From Crossaster papposus (lineage: Eukaryota > Echinodermata > Asteroidea > Velatida > Solasteridae): 64,000 nucleotides of DNA. The stretch is taken from NCBI GenBank assembly GCA_037893245.1, contig JBAIAA010000433.1, forward strand, positions 1,116,001 to 1,180,000, in the 5' to 3' direction. This document shows positions 58,101 to 64,000 of the stretch, piece after piece. The translations under genes and the position numbers were made by a program. The notes under the pieces were generated by a model. The model ran no database searches. It was not told where the DNA came from and saw only the letters and a program-made list of their open reading frames with translations. The stretch's first letter is position 1; each line of letters starts with the position of its first letter.

Positions 58101-61100
58101 AGAATTGGTGACCCGTGGCTTCCAACTCGGGGGATTTCGTTCACAGAAAAGACCAATACCAGGGTCTATTTCGCATAGGGGCGGGGGGCTACATTGATAC
58201 CTGGGCCCAGAGCTGGGCCACCAGTTTAGGGGTGGTTTGTGTGGAGGGGAGTATACACAAAAATTCATTTGGTCAACCCACATAAATTTGAAAAGAAAAT
58301 TGTTCTAGGAGTCTTAATCTTTGATTTCCAGTCAACAAATATGGCCACTCTACTCATGAGCGTCACCAGGCGGCGCTCTTTCTTTCAATTTTTGTGTTAG
58401 TTACAATGAGCGCCGTATTTAGTGTAGTGGAACCTATATGAATCAAAGATGGCGGCGCACTAAACTCTAGCGCGCCATTTTACGCGCCATTTTAGAACAG
58501 CAAGTCCACCGCATTTATTTTTTTGAAATGGTTACTGTATTTTAGATAAATTTTCATTGTATTGAGTCCCCTTTTTCTCACCAAAGGCCCCAGTAAGTGC
58601 TATTAAAGGGTGCATGTGACTAAATCAGTGAAAATGACTGCGCGCGAGCTCAATAATATTTTGTGATCCCTCCGGTAATTTTGAATAAGAGGTCCCTGGG
58701 GCCTATACATTGGACTGATTGTAGAAATAATTGTGGAAATCAAGAATTGGTGACCCGTGGCTTCCAACTCGGGGGATTTCGTTCACAGAAAAGACCAATA
58801 CCAGGGTCTATTTCGCATAGAGGCGGGGGGCTACATTGATACCTGGGCCCAGAGCTGGGCCACCAGTTTAGGGGTGGTTTGTGTGGAGGGGAGTATAAAA
58901 AAAAAATCATTTGGTCAACCCACATAAATTTGAAAAGAAAATTGTTCTAGGAGTCTTAATCTTTGATTTCCAGTCAACAAATATGGCCACTCTACTCATG
59001 AGCGTCACCAGGCGGCGCTCTTTCTTTCAATTTTTGTGTTAGTTACAATGAGCGCCGTATTTAGTGTAGTGGAACCTATATGAATCAAAGATGGCGGCGC
59101 ACTAAACTGTAGCGCTCCATTTTACGCGCCATTTTAGAACAGCAAGTCCACCGCATTTATTTTTTTAAGTGGTTACTGTATTTTACGTAAATTTTCATTG
59201 TTTTGAGTCCCATTTTTCTCACCAAAGGCACCAGTAAGTGCTATTAAAGGGTGCATGTGACTAAATCAGTGAAAATGACTGCGCGCGAGCTCAATAATAT
59301 TTTGTGATCCCTCCGGTAATTTTGAATTAGAGGTCCCTGGGGCCTATACATTGGACTGATTGTAGAAATAATTGTGGAAATCAAGAATTGGTGACCCGTG
59401 GCTTCCAACTCGGGGGATTTCGTTCACAGAAAATACCAATACCAGGGTCTATTTCGCATAGAGGCGGGGGACTACATTGATACCTGGGCCCAGAGCTGGG
59501 CCACCAGTTTAGGGGTTGTTTGTGTGGAGAGGAGTATAAAAAAATTCATTTGGTCAACCCCCATAAATTTGAAAAGAAAATTGTACTAGGAGTCTTAATC
59601 TTTGATTTCCAGTCAAAAAAAATATGGCCACTCTACTCATGAGCGTCACCAGGCGGCGCTCTTTCTTTCAATGTTTGTGTTGGTTACAATGAGCGCCGTA
59701 TTTAGTGTAGTGGAACCTATATGAATCAAAGATGGCGGCGCACTAAACTCTAGCGCGCCATTTTACGCGCCATTTTAGAACAGCAAGTCCACCGCATTTA
59801 TTTTTTTGAAATGGTTACTGTATTTTAGATAAATTTTCATTGTATTGAGTCCCCTTTTTCTCACCAAAGGCCCCAGTAAGTGCTATTAAAGGGTGCATGT
59901 GACTAAATCAGTGAAAATGACTGCGCGCGAGCTCAATAATATTTTGTGATCCCTCCGGTAATTTTGAATAAGAGGTCCCTGGGGCCTATACATTGGACTG
60001 ATTGTAGAAATAATTGTGGAAATCAAGAATTGGTGACCCGTGGCTTCCAACTCGGGGGATTTCGTTCACAGAAAAGACCAATACCAGGGTCTATTTCGCA
60101 TAGAGGCGGGGGGCTACATTGATACCTGGGCCCAGAGCTGGGCCACCAGTTTAGGGGTGGTTTGTGTGGAGGGGAGTATAAAAAAAAAATCATTTGGTCA
60201 ACCCACATAAATTTGAAAAGAAAATTGTTCTAGGAGTCTTAATCTTTGATTTCCAGTCAACAAATATGGCCACTCTACTCATGAGCGTCACCAGGCGGCG
60301 CTCTTTCTTTCAATTTTTGTGTTAGTTACAATGAGCGCCGTATTTAGTGTAGTGGAATCTATATGAATCAAAGATGGCGGCGCACTAAACTGTAGCGCTC
60401 CATTTTACGCGCCATTTTAGAACAGCAAGTCCACCGCATTTATTTTTTTGAAGTGGTTACTGTATTTTACGTAAATTTTCATTGTTTTGAGTCCCATTTT
60501 TCTCACCAAAGGCACCAGTAAGTGCTATTAAAGGGTGCATGTTACTAAATCAGTGAAAATGACTGCGCGCGAGCTCAATAATATTTTGTGATCCCTCCGG
60601 TAATTTTGAATTAGAGGTCCCTGGGGCCTATACATTGGACTGATTGTAGAAATAATTGTGGAAATCAAGAATTGGTGACCCGTGGCTTCCAACTCGGGGG
60701 ATTTCGTTCACAGAAAAGACCAATACCAGGGTCTATTTCGCATAGAGGCGGGGGGCTACATTGATACCTGGGCCCAGAGCTGGGCCACCAGTTTAGGGGT
60801 GGTTTGTGTGGAGGGGAGTATAAAAAAAAAATCATTTGGTCAACCCACATAAATTTGAAAAGAAAATTGTTCTAGGAGTCTTAATCTTTGATTTCCAGTC
60901 AACAAATATGGCCACTCTACTCATGAGCGTCACCAGGCGGCGCTCTTTCTTTCAATGTTTGTGTTGGTTACATTGAGCGCCGTATTTAGTGTAGTGGAAC
61001 CTATATGAATCAAAGATGGCGGCGCACTAAACTCTAGCGCGCCATTTTACGCGCCATTTTAGAACAGCAAGTCCACCGCATTTATTTTTTTGAAATGGTT

Positions 61101-64000
61101 ACTGTATTTTAGATAAATTTTCATTGTATTGAGTCCCCTTTTTCTCACCAAAGGCCCCAGTAAGTGCTATTAAAGGGTGCATGTGACTAAATCAGTGAAA
61201 ATGACTGCGCGCGAGCTCAATAATATTTTGTGATCCCTCCGGTAATTTTGAATAAGAGGTCCCTGGGGCCTATACATTGGACTGATTGTAGAAATAATTG
61301 TGGAAATCAAGAATTGGTGACCCGTGGCTTCCAACTCGGGGGATTTCGTTCACAGAAAAGACCAATACCAGGGTCTATTTCGCATAGAGGCGGGGGGCTA
61401 CATTGATACCTGGGCCCAGAGCTGGGCCACCAGTTTAGGGGTGGTTTGTGTGGAGGGGAGTATAAAAAAAAAATCATTTGGTCAACCCACATAAATTTGA
61501 AAAGAAAATTGTTCTAGGAGTCTTAATCTTTGATTTCCAGTCAACAAATATGGCCACTCTACTCATGAGCGTCACCAGGCGGCGCTCTTTCTTTCAATTT
61601 TTGTGTTAGTTACAATGAGCGCCGTATTTAGTGTAGTGGAATCTATATGAATCAAAGATGGCGGCGCACTAAACTGTAGCGCTCCATTTTACGCGCCATT
61701 TTAGAACAGCAAGTCCACCGCATTTATTTTTTTGAAGTGGTTACTGTATTTTACGTAAATTTTCATTGTTTTGAGTCCCATTTTTCTCACCAAAGGCACC
61801 AGTAAGTGCTATTAAAGGGTGCATGTTACTAAATCAGTGAAAATGACTGCGCGCGAGCTCAATAATATTTTGTGATCCCTCCGGTAATTTTGAATTAGAG
61901 GTCCCTGGGGCCTATACATTGGACTGATTGTAGAAATAATTGTGGAAATCAAGAATTGGTGACCCGTGGCTTCCAACTCGGGGGATTTCGTTCACAGAAA
62001 AGACCAATACCAGGGTCTATTTCGCATAGAGGCGGGGGGCTACATTGATACCTGGGCCCAGAGCTGGGCCACCAGTTTAGGGGTGGTTTGTGTGGAGGGG
62101 AGTATAAAAAAAAAATCATTTGGTCAACCCACATAAATTTGAAAAGAAAATTGTTCTAGGAGTCTTAATCTTTGATTTCCAGTCAACAAATATGGCCACT
62201 CTACTCATGAGCGTCACCAGGCGGCGCTCTTTCTTTCAATGTTTGTGTTGGTTACATTGAGCGCCGTATTTAGTGTAGTGGAACCTATATGAATCAAAGA
62301 TGGCGGCGCACTAAACTCTAGCGCGCCATTTTACGCGCCATTTTAGAACAGCAAGTCCACCGCATTTATTTTTTTGAAATGGTTACTGTATTTTAGATAA
62401 ATTTTCATTGTATTGAGTCCCCTTTTTCTCACCAAAGGCCCCAGTAAGTGCTATTAAAGGGTGCATGTGACTAAATCAGTGAAAATGACTGCGCGCGAGC
62501 TCAATAATATTTTGTGATCCCTCCGGTAATTTTGAATAAGAGGTCCCTGGGGCCTATACATTGGACTGATTGTAGAAATAATTGTGGAAATCAAGAATTG
62601 GTGACCCGTGGCTTCCAACTCGGGGGATTTCGTTCACAGAAAAGACCAATACCAGGGTCTATTTCGCATAGAGGCGGGGGGCTACATTGATACCTGGGCC
62701 CAGAGCTGGGCCACCAGTTTAGGGGTGGTTTGTGTGGAGGGGAGTATAAAAAAAAAATCATTTGGTCAACCCACATAAATTTGAAAAGAAAATTGTTCTA
62801 GGAGTCTTAATCTTTGATTTCCAGTCAACAAATATGGCCACTCTACTCATGAGCGTCACCAGGCGGCGCTCTTTCTTTCAATTTTTGTGTTAGTTACAAT
62901 GAGCGCCGTATTTAGTGTAGTGGAATCTATATGAATCAAAGATGGCGGCGCACTAAACTGTAGCGCTCCATTTTACGCGCCATTTTAGAACAGCAAGTCC
63001 ACCGCATTTATTTTTTTGAAGTGGTTACTGTATTTTACGTAAATTTTCATTGTTTTGAGTCCCATTTTTCTCACCAAAGGCACCAGTAAGTGCTATTAAA
63101 GGGTGCATGTGACTAAATCAGTGAAAATGACTGCGCGCGAGCTCAATAATATTTTGTGATCCCTCCGGTAATTTTGAATTAGAGGTCCCTGGGGCCTATA
63201 CATTGGACTGATTGTAGAAATAATTGTGGAAATCAAGAATTGGTGACCCGTGGCTTCCAACTCGGGGGATTTCGTTCACAGAAAAGACCAATACCAGGGT
63301 CTATTTCGCATAGAGGCGGGGGGCTACATTGATACCTGGGCCCAGAGCTGGGCCACCAGTTTAGGGGTGGTTTGTGTGGAGGGGAGTATAAAAAAAATTC
63401 ATTTGGTCAACCCCCATAAATTTGAAAAGAAAATTGTACTAGGAGTCTTAATCTTTGATTTCCAGTCAAAAAAAATATGGCCACTCTACTCATGAGCGTC
63501 ACCAGGCGGCGCTCTTTCTTTCAATGTTTGTGTTGGTTACAATGAGCGCCGTATTTAGTGTAGTGGAACCTATATGAATCAAAGATGGCGGCGCACTAAA
63601 CTCTAGCACGCCATTTTACGCGCCATTTTAGAACAGCAAGTCCACCGCATTTATTTTTTTGAAGTGGTTACTGTATTTTAGATAAATTTTCATTGTATTG
63701 AGTCCCCTTTTTCTCACCAAAGGCCCCAGTAAGTGCTATTAAAGGGTGCATGTGACTAAATCAGTGAAAATGACTGCGCGCGAGCTCAATAATATTTTGT
63801 GATCCCTCCGGTAATTTTGAATCAGAGGTCCCTGGGGCCTATACATTGGACTGATTGTAGAAATAATTGTGGAAATCAAGAATTGGTGACCCGTGGCTTC
63901 CAACTCGGGGGATTTCGTTCACAGAAAAGACCAATACCAGGGTCTATTTCGCATAGAGGCGGGGGGCTACATTGATACCTGGGCCCAGAGCTGGGCCACC
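55154..64000. repeat. Satellite array, right part (A + 1B, 1284-bp dimers)
   Basis: The array continues from the unit split by EnSpm. Units are ~642 bp, one A and one B. The first full A (near 55560) is the short GGGCCACCGGGG form, and the next units match those at 28.1-32.6 kb. From about 58.7 kb two unit types alternate, giving a 1284-bp dimer: type 1 has ACTCTAGCGCGCC, GAAATGG and GTATTGAGTCCCC; type 2 has GTAGCGCTCC and TTTTACGTAA, with GTGGAATCTATATG at its boundary in most copies. Dimer starts are near 60023, 61307 and 62591. The window ends inside an A segment. Confidence 0.92.

Overview
The window is eukaryotic and most likely from a marine invertebrate deuterostome (echinoderm, hemichordate or cephalochordate). 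The evidence is spliced genes with GT..AG introns, a Ty3/gypsy-type retrotransposon with integrase ahead of reverse transcriptase (the Gmr1 arrangement known from deuterostomes), an L2/CR1-group LINE with a 2A-like motif, an animal-type EnSpm/CACTA transposon, and non-repeat DNA rich in AGGCCTA words. The species is not determined. No ordinary single-copy host gene was recognised; essentially all the DNA is satellite or mobile element.

Layout. 1-32597 and 55154-64000 are one satellite array. Its unit is a ~470-bp A segment followed by one to four 169-bp B segments, so unit lengths step through ~640, ~810, ~980 and ~1150 bp. Units are grouped into higher-order repeats of 1353, 2331, 1796, 817 and 1284 bp. 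Three elements inserted into array units: a 371-bp 5'-truncated LINE (four copies, 8.7-15.1 kb), a 313-bp inverted-repeat element (three copies, 25.5-27.8 kb), and a 1702-bp TIR element (30317-32018). The first two were multiplied with the array.

32598-55153 is a 22.6-kb EnSpm/CACTA DNA transposon inserted in one satellite unit, with CACTG termini, a TA duplication and long subterminal repeat arrays. It carries, on the minus strand, a nine-exon gene for a SAM-domain protein. Inside that gene's second intron lies a zinc-finger plus Tnp2-like transposase gene. This resembles maize En/Spm, where the transposase reading frames lie in an intron of the accessory gene. The copy is broken: a LINE (about 43961-47810) sits in coding exon 4, a 7-kb LTR retrotransposon with seemingly identical LTRs (35681-42715) sits in the exon 6/7 intron, and the transposase has two frame breaks.

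Inferred order of events: satellite amplification, then EnSpm insertion, then LINE and LTR insertions into EnSpm. The identical LTRs suggest a recent LTR insertion.
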